Notes: generated by a model from the sequence alone, not told the origin. 37,099 nt of DNA from an uncultured Bacteroidaceae bacterium (GCA_905233765.1 CAJOCU010000028.1:1-37099); one strand, 5' to 3'; shown: positions 8,799-17,645, counted from the stretch's first letter. Translations and numbers: made by a program.

Positions 8799-11360
8799 AT
8801 GAGAAATATTAAAAGTCTACTTCTCTTCATCAGCATGTTCTTCATCAGCTCCTCCCTGTGGGCTGACTATACCGTCACCATCCTCCCTAACGACATGCGT
8901 GGCATGGGGTCCAAGGAAGAGACGTCACCCGTTTCCGTCACGGTCGAAGGTGTCACCTTTCAATGCGACAACGGCTGGGGCAGCGAGGATATCTGGTGTT
9001 TCGCCGGCAGCACCATTACACTTTCTGCTACGCGCCCTATCACGCAGGCCCGCTTCGATTTCTGGGGTAATCACAATGGCAGTTTGGAGTCCGTTTATGC
9101 GAACCTGACGACGTTTCAGTCCGAATGGTCAAAGAGTACTAAGTACTTGGCACGAATGACGCGTATAGAAGTTGTGCTGCAGGGTGATACGCCCCAGGCC
9201 AATGACTTCACCATTACCGACCTGCCGCAGAACCTCAATTTCGACGTCACGACGACACACACGCCCATCGTTCTGCATTATACCACTTCCTGCAAAGGAA
9301 AAGTAGAGGTCAGCACCAGTAGCTACATCAGTTCCCAAGTGGATGAGGTGAAGAAAACCATCACCATTACCCCGTTGAAGAAGATGCCTGGGCCGCAGGT
9401 CTATTATATTCGTCAGAAAGGTGATGGCACATATGGCGAGAGTGTGAAATCTTTCCAGTTGAACATCACGCAGGCAGAGACCGACGTGCACACTGCCACA
9501 TTCTGGGTCAATGGCAACCCCATCTCCGCCACATCATATAAGGAAGGGGTTCCTGTCGTATTTCCCTCTGACCCTGCTGCCATCTCTGATAAGACCTTCT
9601 GGGGATGGGCCATGAGCTACCCCATACATAAGGAGACAGAAGAGGCACCTACGCGAGTACAGGGATACATCCCTATGTTTGAATACGATATGGATTTCTA
9701 CGCCATCTACGCCGAGGAGGTGGCACCAGGTGTTTTCTCATGGTTCACTACGGATGTGAAGGAACCTGCGGTGTGGCGTCCCGTCATTACTGTCCCCGAA
9801 GTGGTGACAGGTCTCAGCAGCATTACGGCAACCATCACCTGTCCTACGTCTGGTGCATCTGTTTACTACCGACTAGGTGACGATACCAGTTGGAAGAAAT
9901 ACTCTGGGGCAGTGTCCATTACCGGCAGCACAACAATTTATGCGAAGGCTGTGAAGGGCAGCGTCGAAAGCCACGTGAGTTTCCGTACCGTGACCTTCGC
10001 CTCCTCTATTGCGGCGCCCGTAATTACACTTACGCCAGCAAGTGAGTATGGCAGTCATTTCTACTATGCGAATATCACCACGGAGACAGCCACTGCCACG
10101 ATTTACTACACCATGGACGGCTCAACGCCCACGAAAGACCCCAACCAACAATACTATTCATATGCGCCCCCCATAGTGACAAAGGGTATCACCATAAAAG
10201 CGGTAGCTTACAGCGGTGGAGCTTATAGTGATGTCACGGTGTTGGAGGTGGAGCCTGCTCCCCAGAAGCCGATTTCTGCACTCAGCGCCAGTGATAAGGA
10301 TGAATTCATTATCCAGGGCATCGTGACGGCACGAAATGAGAACTATATGTGTGTCCAGGACGAGGACGCTGCTATCAGGGTGGCATTGTTCTTGACGTCA
10401 ACGACTGCAGCCCCAGGTGATGAAGTGCAGGTAAAAGGTACGGTAATCGGTAGTAGTAACAAATCGTTGGTTGTCGCTCCTACCTCGATTACAGTTCTAT
10501 CGCATGGAAACGTAGTGCCCCCGGTGTATAAGACCTATCAACAGGTCTTGAGTGATTACAACGGCGCGTTCAAGTTGCGTGATATGAAAGTAACACTCTT
10601 GAATATGTACATTTATAATGTAGGGGATACTTATCTCACGTTCAATGACGGGAACGATTTTTACTATATTTTTAATATAGATGGTAGTGCATTCTCGCGT
10701 TATGAGATTGTAACAGCCACTTGTAACCTCTACGATGTAGCTGGTGAACTCGAATTTGATAATGCCACAATCGCATGCGTGGCTGAGACTGTCACCATTG
10801 GCGAGGACCAATATGTCACGTACTTCCGTAAGCATGCTACAGATCTCAGTGCCAGCGATATTCAAGTCTTTACGGCTAAGGTGGAGAACAACGTGGTCAA
10901 GTTATTGGAAGTGGAAACGAAACTCATTCCTGCCAACACGCCTGTGATTCTATACAGCAAGACAGCACAGCAGGCTGTTCGATATCCCTTGTCAGATGCC
11001 ACGTCTGTGATGCTGGATAACGAGCTGGTGGGAATCAACAGTACTACGACCGTGTCTTCAACTTCGGGCAATAAACACAACTATTATTTCAAGATGGAAG
11101 ACAATAAGCCTGTGTTCATCAGCATCGAAGATAGTCGTAAGTTATATGGTGATGATGCCTATCTCAGCACCGCTGCCACAACCGCATCGCGACTATCTGT
11201 AGAGCGTTATGTTCCCGATGGTATTACTGATATCGGCAACGATGCGAAGCCCACGGCTACTACCGATGCCTGGTTTACCCTTGATGGCCGTCAGCTACCT
11301 TCTCGTCCTTCACGAGCTGGCATCTACCTCCGCAATGGCCACAAGATAGCCGTCCGTTAA
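8799..11360 (+). CDS. Secreted multidomain protein with CHB_HEX_C-like and OB-fold-like domains
   Basis: The 853-residue protein has an N-terminal signal peptide (LLLFISMFFISSSLWA, cleavage near residue 23). Two chitobiase/hexosaminidase C-terminal-like modules are visible around residues 335-400 (ASVYYRLGDDTSWKKYSG, TTIYAKAVKGS) and 405-485 (ATIYYTMDGSTPTKDP, GITIKAVAYSGG). They are followed by one or two OB-fold-like segments (about 490-660, FIIQGIVTARNENYMCVQD). The last 35 residues (WFTLDGRQLPSRPSRAGIYL, ending IAVR) match a C-terminal motif recurring in Bacteroides/Prevotella exported proteins. No catalytic domain is recognised; an adhesive or surface role is inference. It starts 12 bases after the alpha-2-macroglobulin stop, so the two are probably cotranscribed. 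The stretch around 10440-10760 looks more AT-rich than neighbouring genes. Confidence 0.75.
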   Translation: MRNIKSLLLFISMFFISSSLWADYTVTILPNDMRGMGSKEETSPVSVTVEGVTFQCDNGWGSEDIWCFAGSTITLSATRPITQARFDFWGNHNGSLESVYANLTTFQSEWSKSTKYLARMTRIEVVLQGDTPQANDFTITDLPQNLNFDVTTTHTPIVLHYTTSCKGKVEVSTSSYISSQVDEVKKTITITPLKKMPGPQVYYIRQKGDGTYGESVKSFQLNITQAETDVHTATFWVNGNPISATSYKEGVPVVFPSDPAAISDKTFWGWAMSYPIHKETEEAPTRVQGYIPMFEYDMDFYAIYAEEVAPGVFSWFTTDVKEPAVWRPVITVPEVVTGLSSITATITCPTSGASVYYRLGDDTSWKKYSGAVSITGSTTIYAKAVKGSVESHVSFRTVTFASSIAAPVITLTPASEYGSHFYYANITTETATATIYYTMDGSTPTKDPNQQYYSYAPPIVTKGITIKAVAYSGGAYSDVTVLEVEPAPQKPISALSASDKDEFIIQGIVTARNENYMCVQDEDAAIRVALFLTSTTAAPGDEVQVKGTVIGSSNKSLVVAPTSITVLSHGNVVPPVYKTYQQVLSDYNGAFKLRDMKVTLLNMYIYNVGDTYLTFNDGNDFYYIFNIDGSAFSRYEIVTATCNLYDVAGELEFDNATIACVAETVTIGEDQYVTYFRKHATDLSASDIQVFTAKVENNVVKLLEVETKLIPANTPVILYSKTAQQAVRYPLSDATSVMLDNELVGINSTTTVSSTSGNKHNYYFKMEDNKPVFISIEDSRKLYGDDAYLSTAATTASRLSVERYVPDGITDIGNDAKPTATTDAWFTLDGRQLPSRPSRAGIYLRNGHKIAVR

Positions 11361-11381
11361 TCCTTGTTATAGCCCTCAACC

Positions 11382-11413
11382 TTTCAATTTTTCAATTTCT
11401 CAATCTTTCAATT
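11382..11413 (+). repeat. Tandem octamer TTTCAATT array upstream of surE
   Basis: Four phased 8-mers, TTTCAATT, TTTCAATT, TCTCAATC and TTTCAATT, fill the spacer and run directly into the TTG start of surE at 11413. The architecture matches the TTAAACN arrays but the unit differs. Confidence 0.8.
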
Positions 11414-12257
11414 TGAAAAAGCCTCTCATCCTCATTACTAACGACGACGGCTATCAGGCCGCAGGCATACAGGCGCTGTGGCCGCGTTGGGTGATGTCTA
11501 TATCGTAGCTCCCGACGGTGCACGGTCGGGCACAGCCGCTTCCATCACCGCTACGCGCCCTGTCACCTACCGTGAGCTGCCCCTGGTGGCAGACACCACC
11601 CCTTCATCGACCCCCCTCACCAATGGCTTTGCCGTGGCTACCGTGGACAGCCCTACGGGCTATCCCGCTTCCGTGAGGCTCTTCTCCTGCAGCGGCACCC
11701 CCGTGGATTGTGTGAAGCTGGCGATGGAGCAGATAGTGCCGCGGAAGCCCGACCTCATCCTCAGCGGCATCAACCATGGCGACAATGCCAGCATCAGCGT
11801 TCACTACAGCGGCACCATGGGTGCTGTCTTCGAGGGCTGCATGAAGGGTGTACCGTCTGTGGGCCTCTCCCTGTGGCTGCAGCATGGGCAGCGCTATGAA
11901 GATGTACCCGTGAGCGACGACACCCTCGCGGCCATTGCCACCCTCTGCCAGCGCATCCTCACCCAAGGTCTGCCGCAGGACGTATGCCTGAACATCAACA
12001 TCCCGCCCTCCACCGCATTCCGTGGCTGGCAGGTGTGCCGTCAGGCGCGCGGCCAGTGGACAGCAGAGTGGGCCACGGCAACGAATCCGCATGGTCTGAA
12101 TGCCTTCTGGCTTACGGGTAAGTTCACCGATTTGGAACCCGATGCCCCTGACACCGACTTCGCCGCTCTCCGCGCCGGCTATGCTTCCATCGTCCCCGTT
12201 ACAGTAGATATGACCGCACACCACGCCCTGGAGCGGATTAGCCATTTAACGGATTAA
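11413..12257 (+). pseudogene. surE: 5'/3'-nucleotidase SurE, reading frame broken near 11478
   Basis: The TTG at 11413 opens a frame encoding LKKPLILITNDDGYQAAGIQ, the SurE N-terminus with metal ligands DD, but this frame stops at 11506-11508. The rest of SurE (GDVYIVAPDGARSG, then SGINHGDNASISVHYSGTMG) is in the -1 frame, open from about 11478 to the stop at 12257. Bases are missing around 11476-11480. One missing G would restore the frame; comparison with the family's usual helix length suggests that about ten bases may be gone. No slippery heptamer is visible, so programmed frameshifting is unlikely; a true mutation or an assembly error are both possible. Without the first fragment the enzyme lacks its metal-binding Asp pair. 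A loop before GTPVDCVK is also about 20-25 residues longer than usual. SurE dephosphorylates nucleoside monophosphates. lpxB follows 11 bases later. Confidence 0.82.
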
Positions 12258-12268
12258 CGAATTAACCC
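12245..12268 (+). repeat. Octamer repeat at the surE/lpxB junction
   Basis: Three phased 8-mers, TTTAACGG, ATTAACGA and ATTAACCC, end exactly at the lpxB ATG. The first unit and part of the second encode the last residues and stop codon of surE (HLTD, TAA). Confidence 0.7.
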
Positions 12269-13414
12269 ATGAAGTACTACCTCATCGCCGGTGAGGCCAG
12301 CGGCGACCTCCACGCCTCCCATCTCATCGCCGCCTTGAAAGCTGAAGACCCGGACGCCGAGTTTCGTGGCTTCGGCGGCGACCTCATGGCGGCTCAGGGA
12401 ATGACGCTCGTCCGCCACTACCGCGACCTGGCCTTCATGGGTTTCGTGGCTGTCGTCCTTCACGCGCGTACGATATTAAAAGGTATGCAGCAGTGCAAGG
12501 ACGACATCGTGGCGTGGCGCCCTGATGTCGTCATCCTCGTCGATTACCCGGGTTTCAACCTCAAGATTGCTAAATACGTCCATTCCATCGGCGTCTGTCC
12601 CGTCTATTACTATATCGCGCCGAAGCTGTGGGCGTGGAAGGAGTATCGCATCAAAGCCCTCAAGCGCGACGTAGATGAACTCTTCTCCATCCTGCCCTTT
12701 GAGAAAGACTTCTTCGAAGGCAAGCACGGCTATCCGATCCATTATGTCGGCAACCCCACAGTCGATGAGGTGACTGCGTACAAGGCTACTGTGGCATCGA
12801 TGCCGCAAGAGCCTTGTATCGCGCTTCTCGCAGGCAGCCGTCTTCAGGAAATCCGTGACAACCTGCCTCGCATGATTGCTGCCGCCCACCCCTTCACCGA
12901 TCGCTATCGCCTTGTGATTGCCGGCGCTCCGGGGATGACAGAGGATATCTACCATAAGTATATCGCCATGGCGGAGAAGAGGGTTGGAGAGCCCCTTGAC
13001 ATTGAAGTCGTCTATGGCCACACCTATGACATTTTGTCACAGGCTACCGCCGCCCTTGTCACCTCCGGCACCGCCACGTTGGAGACCGCCCTCTTCCGCG
13101 TGCCGCAAGTGGTCTGCTATTTCATGCAAGCCCGTTGGCTCGCTACTTTTGCGCGCAAGCTAGTCATTAAGATTCCTTTCATCTCGCTTGTGAACCTTGT
13201 GGCAGGACGGGAGGTGGTACCCGAACTCGTGGCAGATCAAATGACTGTCGCCCGCTGCCGACATCACCTTGCTAATATCCTGCCCGGTGGGGCGGAACGT
13301 GAAAAACAACTGTCGGGCTACGACGATGTCGCAACCCGACTAGGTAAGTCTGGAGCGCCGCAACGGGCTGCTCACCTTATCTTGCAACTCCTTAGTGCAG
13401 AAACCAAGCGCTAA
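12269..13414 (+). CDS. lpxB: Lipid-A-disaccharide synthase LpxB
   Basis: The 381-residue protein is the usual length for this GT19 enzyme. It starts MKYYLIAGEASGD with the GEASGD motif at residues 8-13. Further family blocks are DYPGFN, YIAPKLWAWKEYR, GNPTVDEV, LLAGSRLQEI and TSGTATLETAL. It joins UDP-2,3-diacylglucosamine and lipid X to make the lipid A disaccharide at the inner face of the cytoplasmic membrane. The gene follows surE by 11 bases, a common Bacteroidetes pairing, and its stop is 7 bases from the convergent SIMPL gene. Identification is secure. Confidence 0.96.
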   Translation: MKYYLIAGEASGDLHASHLIAALKAEDPDAEFRGFGGDLMAAQGMTLVRHYRDLAFMGFVAVVLHARTILKGMQQCKDDIVAWRPDVVILVDYPGFNLKIAKYVHSIGVCPVYYYIAPKLWAWKEYRIKALKRDVDELFSILPFEKDFFEGKHGYPIHYVGNPTVDEVTAYKATVASMPQEPCIALLAGSRLQEIRDNLPRMIAAAHPFTDRYRLVIAGAPGMTEDIYHKYIAMAEKRVGEPLDIEVVYGHTYDILSQATAALVTSGTATLETALFRVPQVVCYFMQARWLATFARKLVIKIPFISLVNLVAGREVVPELVADQMTVARCRHHLANILPGGAEREKQLSGYDDVATRLGKSGAPQRAAHLILQLLSAETKR

Positions 13415-13421
13415 GGTCTGG

Positions 13422-14141
13422 TTAGTCCTTGAGGTAGTAGATGACGGTGGTGACGACGCGGACGTTCTTGAGCCACGGAGTGTTCTGGTCGCGGCTCTCG
13501 ATACTGAACTGGCCTTGGTCGGCGGTGCGGATCTTGCCCAGCTCACTGTCGGAGTCCTCGGCGAAGCGCTCAGCAGTCTTGCGGGCGTTCTTCGTGGCCT
13601 CGGCAATCATCTCTGGCTTGATGGTGTTGAGACCCGTGAACTCGTAGTTGACGATGGAACTTTCGTCGTACTCGTTGCCTACGATGGTGACGCCTTGGCG
13701 CATTAGCTCGGTTTGCTTGCTAACCAGGTTGCGAATGAGATCAACATTCTTGGAGACGACGGTGACGACGCAGTTGGCTTTGTAGCGGTAGCGCACGGCC
13801 TCGTTGGAGTAGCTGTTGGCCTGTTGATCGACGAGGGTAGGGGGTGCCAGCGAGATTTCAGCATCGCTGAGGCCGTTGGCCTTGAGGAAGCTGACCACGA
13901 TTTTCGTGTCGCGTGAGATGTTCTCGTACAGCTCAGCAGGGTCGTTGCCCAGTTCCTTGAACTTCAGCGGCCACGTGGCCTTGTCAGCCTTCACCTCTTT
14001 CTCGGAAAGACCTTTGGCGGTGACGGTGCGGTCGAGTTCCTTGAACTGCACGATGCCTTGCTTGATGGCTCTTCCACCCAGGAAGAGACCGATGGCGAGG
14101 ATGAGGGCCTCGCCCACGAAATTGAATTGAATGGACTTCAT
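13422..14141 (-). CDS. SIMPL (DUF541) domain protein
   Basis: The 239-residue protein has one N-terminal membrane anchor (residues about 8-28, including ALILAIGLFLGGRAI). It is followed by a SIMPL/DUF541 domain: TVTAKGLSEKEVKADKATWP, then the central LSDAEISLAPPTLVD region, with GLNTIKPEMIAEATKNARKT towards the end. Family members (BP26/OMP28-like) are periplasmic or surface proteins of uncertain function. The gene starts 3 bases after the der stop, so it is the last gene of the yceD-rpmF-fabH-era-der transcript. The lpxB stop faces it with a 7-base gap. Confidence 0.85.
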   Translation of the reverse strand: MKSIQFNFVGEALILAIGLFLGGRAIKQGIVQFKELDRTVTAKGLSEKEVKADKATWPLKFKELGNDPAELYENISRDTKIVVSFLKANGLSDAEISLAPPTLVDQQANSYSNEAVRYRYKANCVVTVVSKNVDLIRNLVSKQTELMRQGVTIVGNEYDESSIVNYEFTGLNTIKPEMIAEATKNARKTAERFAEDSDSELGKIRTADQGQFSIESRDQNTPWLKNVRVVTTVIYYLKD

Positions 14142-14144
14142 AGC

Positions 14145-15452
14145 TTATTTCTGACGGATAAAGATGTTAATGGGGGTGCCGGAGAAGTTCCAGCGTTCGC
14201 GAATCTTGTTCTCGAGGAAGCGACGGTAGGGCTCCTTGATGTACTGCGGCAGGTTGGCGTAGAACACGAAGCTGGGGATGCGGGTGTCGGGGAGCTGCGA
14301 GCAGTATTTGATTTTGATGTACTTGCCCTTCATGGAGGGTGGGGGGTAGGCTTCGATGAGGGGCAGCATCTCCTGATTGAGCTTTGTGGTGCCCACGCGA
14401 GCACGGCGGTGCTTATCCACTGCCGCTGCCGTCTCCAAGACTTTGAAGATGCGCTGCTTGGTCATGGCCGAGGCGAAGATGATGTCGAAGTCGGTAAAGG
14501 GTGCCATTCGTTCGCGGATGGTGTCCTCGAAGTATTTGATGGCGGTGGTGCTCTTGTCCTCCACGAGGTCCCATTTGTTGACGACCACGACGATGCCTTT
14601 GTTGTTGCGCTGGATGAGCTGGAAGATGTTCAGGTCCTGGGCCTCGATGCCGCGGGTGGCATCGAGCATGAGGATGCAGACGTCGCTGTTCTCGATGGCG
14701 CGGATGCTACGCATGACGCTGTAGAACTCCAGGTCCTCGTTGACCTTGGACTTGCGGCGGATGCCAGCGGTATCGACGAGGAGGAAGTCGAAGCCGAACT
14801 TCGTATAGCGTGTATAGATGCTGTCGCGTGTGGTCCCGGCAATGTCGGTGACGATATGACGGTCCTCACCGATGAAAGCGTTGGTGAGGCTGGATTTGCC
14901 CACGTTCGGGCGCCCGACGACGGCGATGCGGGGCAGGTCGAGCTCCTCGATGCTGTCGACCTCCTTGGGCAGTTTCTCGAGGACGAGGTCCAGGAGGTCG
15001 CCCGTGCCGCTGCCGGTGGCGGAAGAGATGCAGAAGGGGTCGCCCAGACCGAGGCGGTAGAAGTCGGCGGCCTGCCACTGCTGGTCGCTGTTGTCGGTCT
15101 TGTTGGCCACGAGAATGACGGGCTTGGAGGCACGGCGCAGGATGGATGCCACGGCTTCGTCGAGGTCTGTGACACCTGTGTTAATGTCCACGAGGAAGAG
15201 AATGACATCGGCTTCCTCGGTGGCGATGGTGACCTGCTTGCGGATCTCTTCTTCGAAGATGTCATCGCTGTTGACGACCCAGCCGCCGGTATCGACGACG
15301 GAGAACTCACGACCTACCCACTCGCACTTGCCGTACTGGCGGTCGCGCGTGGTGCCGGCCTCGTCGGAGACGATGGCGTGGCGGGTCTTGGTCAGGCGGT
15401 TGAAGAGGGTGGACTTGCCCACGTTGGGGCGTCCGACAATGGCGACTAACAT
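14145..15452 (-). CDS. der: Ribosome-associated GTPase Der (EngA)
   Basis: The 435-residue protein has two tandem GTPase domains and a C-terminal KH-like domain. Domain 1 has GRPNVGKS (7-14), DTGG (54-57) and NKTD (117-120). Domain 2 has GRPNVGKS (180-187), DTAG (227-230) and NKWD (292-295). The C-terminus contains [20 protein letters not shown]. Der is needed for 50S subunit maturation. It lies downstream of era. The spacer between them (15453-15587) is almost entirely a palindromic repeat element, so der expression may depend on read-through of a large RNA hairpin. Confidence 0.97.
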   Translation of the reverse strand: MLVAIVGRPNVGKSTLFNRLTKTRHAIVSDEAGTTRDRQYGKCEWVGREFSVVDTGGWVVNSDDIFEEEIRKQVTIATEEADVILFLVDINTGVTDLDEAVASILRRASKPVILVANKTDNSDQQWQAADFYRLGLGDPFCISSATGSGTGDLLDLVLEKLPKEVDSIEELDLPRIAVVGRPNVGKSSLTNAFIGEDRHIVTDIAGTTRDSIYTRYTKFGFDFLLVDTAGIRRKSKVNEDLEFYSVMRSIRAIENSDVCILMLDATRGIEAQDLNIFQLIQRNNKGIVVVVNKWDLVEDKSTTAIKYFEDTIRERMAPFTDFDIIFASAMTKQRIFKVLETAAAVDKHRRARVGTTKLNQEMLPLIEAYPPPSMKGKYIKIKYCSQLPDTRIPSFVFYANLPQYIKEPYRRFLENKIRERWNFSGTPINIFIRQK

Positions 15453-15459
15453 AATATAC

Positions 15460-15587
15460 AGCCTCTCCCGCGACCCCTCCCCCTTAGGGAGGGGAGATTG
15501 GTTTCCTTTGTCGCAGGTTGAGGACTTGTTATTTAATAGTTTATACTACTTGGTTGATATTTTTCTGTTATTATCGGGGGAGAGGCT
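15460..15587. repeat. G/C-rich palindromic element, copy A (der/era spacer)
   Basis: The 128-bp element has outer inverted repeats at 15460-15473 and 15574-15587 (13 of 14 bases match). Inside the left end is a nested small palindrome, CCCCTCCC (15474-15481) and GGGAGGGG (15487-15494). The left 50 bases align with copy B in era, including GATTGGTTTCCTTTG. The right end touches the era stop codon (15588-15590). No ORF is seen within it. Confidence 0.85.
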
Positions 15588-16592
15588 CTACTCCAGTTGG
15601 TAGCCGTATTGCTTCATCGCTTTCTCGGAGCTGCGCCAGTCTTTATCGACTTTGACGAAGCACTGGAGGTAGATTTTCTTGCCGAAGAAGCGTTCGAGCT
15701 CGCGGCGTGCCTCGGAGCTGACGCGCTTGAGGGCTACGCCTTGGTGGCCGATGATGATGCCTTTCTGCGACTCACGCTCCACGTAGATGACGGCCTCGAT
15801 GCGGATGAGGTCTTTTTCTTCCTTGAAGCTTTCCACAACGGCCTCCACGGAGTAGGGGATTTCCTTGTCGTAGTAGAGGAGTATCTTCTCGCGGATGATC
15901 TCGGTGACGAAGAAGCGGGCGGGCTTGTCGGTCCACGCGTCCTTGTCGAAGTAGGCGGGCGACTCGGGCAGCAGCTCCTTGATGCGGTTGAGGACCTGAT
16001 CGACGCCGAACTTATGCAGGGCGGAGATGGGGAAGATTTCAGCTTGCGGGAGGATGGAATGCCATTCCTCCACCTTGGAGGCTAAAATGGCGTTGGCCCC
16101 ACCCCCAGCCCCTCCCCTGTTAGGGAGGGGGGATTGGTTTCCTTTGCGACCTTGCTTATCACCCTTGGGATTGGAGCTTTCTTTGCTGTTCCCCTCCCTA
16201 ACAGGGGAGGGATTAGAGGTGAGGCTGTCAATCTTATTGATCAGCACGAGGATGGGCACCTTGAGCTGCTGCACCTTCTCGAGGAATTCGGCGTTCTTGT
16301 CGGGTGTCTCGACCATGTCGGTGACGTAGAGCAGCACGTCGGCATCCTGCAGGGCGCTCTCCGAGAACTGGAGCATCTGCTCCTGCAGCTTGTAGTTGGG
16401 CTTGAGGACACCGGGCGTGTCGGAGAAGCAGATCTGCATCTCGGGCGTGTTGAGGATGCCCATGATGCGGTGGCGCGTGGTCTGCGCCTTGAAGGTGGCG
16501 ATGGAGATGCGCTCGCCCACGAGGAGGTTCATGAGCGTGCTCTTGCCGACGTTAGGGTTGCCGACGATGTTGACGAAACCGGAGCGATGCAT
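15588..16592 (-). CDS. era: GTPase Era with an in-frame repeat-derived insertion
   Basis: Era is a KH-domain GTPase needed for 30S maturation. G motifs are visible: GNPNVGKS (11-18), DTPG (58-61), NKID (119-122) and SA (190-191). The KH domain carries GIIIGHQGVALKRVSSEARR (268-287). The protein is 334 residues, against about 292-300 normally. The excess is a 42-43 residue, low-complexity Gly/Pro/Ser/Lys-rich stretch at about 125-167 between G4 and G5. It is encoded by a complete palindromic element (16096-16225) and is stop-free in the era frame. Removing it restores a normal Era of about 292 residues, and the flanking conserved residues (INKIDSLT, SKVEEWHSILPQAEIFPIS) are intact. So the protein probably tolerates a surface loop. 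The ATG at 16592 overlaps the fabH stop region. Confidence 0.95.
   Translation of the reverse strand: MHRSGFVNIVGNPNVGKSTLMNLLVGERISIATFKAQTTRHRIMGILNTPEMQICFSDTPGVLKPNYKLQEQMLQFSESALQDADVLLYVTDMVETPDKNAEFLEKVQQLKVPILVLINKIDSLTSNPSPVREGNSKESSNPKGDKQGRKGNQSPLPNRGGAGGGANAILASKVEEWHSILPQAEIFPISALHKFGVDQVLNRIKELLPESPAYFDKDAWTDKPARFFVTEIIREKILLYYDKEIPYSVEAVVESFKEEKDLIRIEAVIYVERESQKGIIIGHQGVALKRVSSEARRELERFFGKKIYLQCFVKVDKDWRSSEKAMKQYGYQLE
16096..16225. repeat. G/C-rich palindromic element, copy B, inside era
   Basis: The 130-bp element has 35-bp terminal inverted repeats at 16096-16130 and 16191-16225 that agree at 30 of 35 positions. The innermost 21 bases are identical apart from orientation. 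Each arm contains its own small palindrome, CCCCTCCC then GGGAGGGG. The 60-bp interior begins GGATTGGTTTCCTTTG, as in copy A. It lies wholly within the coding sequence of era. Confidence 0.92.
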
Positions 16593-17590
16593 TATTTCGG
16601 ATCATATCCCCACTTCATGTAGGCTGCGCCCCATGTGAAGCCAGCACCGAAAGTGGTGAAGATGAGGTTGTCGCCCTTGTGGAGCTGTTTCTCGTAGTCC
16701 CAGAGTGCCAGCGGCAGTGTGCCGGCCGAAGTGTTGCCGTACTTCTGGATGTTGACCATCACCTTCTCCATGGGCATCTCCAGGCGTTTTGCGACAGCTT
16801 CAATAATTCGCACGTTGGCCTGGTGAGGCACTATCCATGCGATGTTGTCCTTGTTGAGGCCGTTGCGCTCGGCGATGAGAGCGGTGGAATCGGACATATT
16901 GGTGACGGCGAACTTAAACACTGTGCGGCCCTCCTGATGCACATAGTGCAAGCGGTGCTCGAGTGTGAAGTAGGAGGGAGGAGCCACAGAGCCGCCGGCT
17001 TTCATGACCAGGAAGGGAAGGCCCTGGCCGTCGGTGCGAAGGTAGCTGTCCTTCCAGCCCAGGTCCTCAGTGGTCGGTTCCACGAGTACGGCGGCGGCGC
17101 CATCGCCGAAGATGGGGCAGGTCTGGCGATCGGTGTAGTCGATCATGCTTGACATCTTGTCTGCGCCGATGACCACAATCTTCTTGTAGCGCCCGCTCTC
17201 TATCATGCAGGCAGCCTGGTCCATGGCATAGAGCCAGCCGGAGCAGGCGGCGGAGAGTTCGAAGGCGTGAGCGTTGGTCATTCCCAGTTTGCCCAGCACG
17301 ATGCTGGCTGTGGAGGGGAAGCGGTGGTCGGGCGTTGATGTGGCACAGATGATGGCATCCACCTCCAGCGGGTCGGTATCGGTCTTCTGCAGCAATTGTC
17401 GTACGGCTTTACGTGCCATGTAGCTGGTACCGAGGCCCTCTTGGTTGAGAATGCGACGTTCCTTAACACCGATGCGTGTCATAATCCACTCATCGGTTGT
17501 ATCCACCATCTGGCTAAGCTCTTCGTTGGTGAGGATATAGTCGGGGACGTAGCCTCCTACGCCCGTGATGATAGCATGAAGTTTTTCCAT
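16592..17590 (-). CDS. fabH: 3-oxoacyl-[ACP] synthase III FabH
   Basis: From the ATG at 17590 the protein is 332 residues ([20 protein letters not shown]). The catalytic triad is C116 in LSAACSGW, H256 in VPHQANVR and N286 in YGNTSAGT. FabH condenses acetyl-CoA (or branched acyl-CoA) with malonyl-ACP to start fatty acid synthesis. The frame extends upstream to a GTG at 17617, but that codon lies inside a G/C-rich hairpin and the extra residues (MGLLFYSCF) are not family-like, so the ATG is chosen. The stop overlaps the era start by one base. The order rpmF-fabH-era-der is typical of Bacteroidetes. Confidence 0.96.
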   Translation of the reverse strand: MEKLHAIITGVGGYVPDYILTNEELSQMVDTTDEWIMTRIGVKERRILNQEGLGTSYMARKAVRQLLQKTDTDPLEVDAIICATSTPDHRFPSTASIVLGKLGMTNAHAFELSAACSGWLYAMDQAACMIESGRYKKIVVIGADKMSSMIDYTDRQTCPIFGDGAAAVLVEPTTEDLGWKDSYLRTDGQGLPFLVMKAGGSVAPPSYFTLEHRLHYVHQEGRTVFKFAVTNMSDSTALIAERNGLNKDNIAWIVPHQANVRIIEAVAKRLEMPMEKVMVNIQKYGNTSAGTLPLALWDYEKQLHKGDNLIFTTFGAGFTWGAAYMKWGYDPK

Positions 17591-17608
17591 AAAACAAGAG
17601 TAAAATAA

Positions 17609-17635
17609 AAGCCCCACCCCGACGGGGAGGGGCTT
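17609..17635 (-). terminator. G/C-rich hairpin with T-run between rpmF and fabH
   Basis: The arms AAGCCCC-A-CCCC and GGGG-A-GGGGCTT pair with a single A/A mismatch and a 3-base loop (GAC). Read on the minus strand, the direction of the operon, the hairpin is followed by TTTTATTTTA, so it looks like an intrinsic terminator or attenuator just before fabH. Its CCCC/GGGG composition and GGGGTGGGGC end resemble the arms of the palindromic element family. Confidence 0.65.
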
Positions 17636-17645
17636 GTGCTAAGAC

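Noticed and set aside
11470..11485. Programmed -1 frameshift in surE
   Set aside because: No slippery heptamer of the X XXY YYZ type and no obvious stimulatory hairpin is seen at the junction.
11478..12257. SurE starting at the GTG at 11478 as an intact gene
   Set aside because: It would lack the conserved NDDG metal-binding segment, which is found just upstream in another frame, so a frameshift is the better reading.
13392..13416. Hairpin CTTAGTGC/GCGCTAAG at the lpxB/SIMPL junction as a terminator
   Set aside because: The stem has only eight pairs with one mismatch, overlaps the lpxB stop, and no T-run follows on either strand.
14058..15449. 463-residue ORF antisense to der
   Set aside because: It is an acidic, Val/Asp/Gly-rich translation typical of the complement of a coding frame, and it overlaps an unmistakable Der on the other strand.
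17591..17617. Upstream GTG start for fabH
   Set aside because: It falls inside a hairpin, adds residues not typical of FabH, and an ATG at 17590 gives the standard N-terminus.
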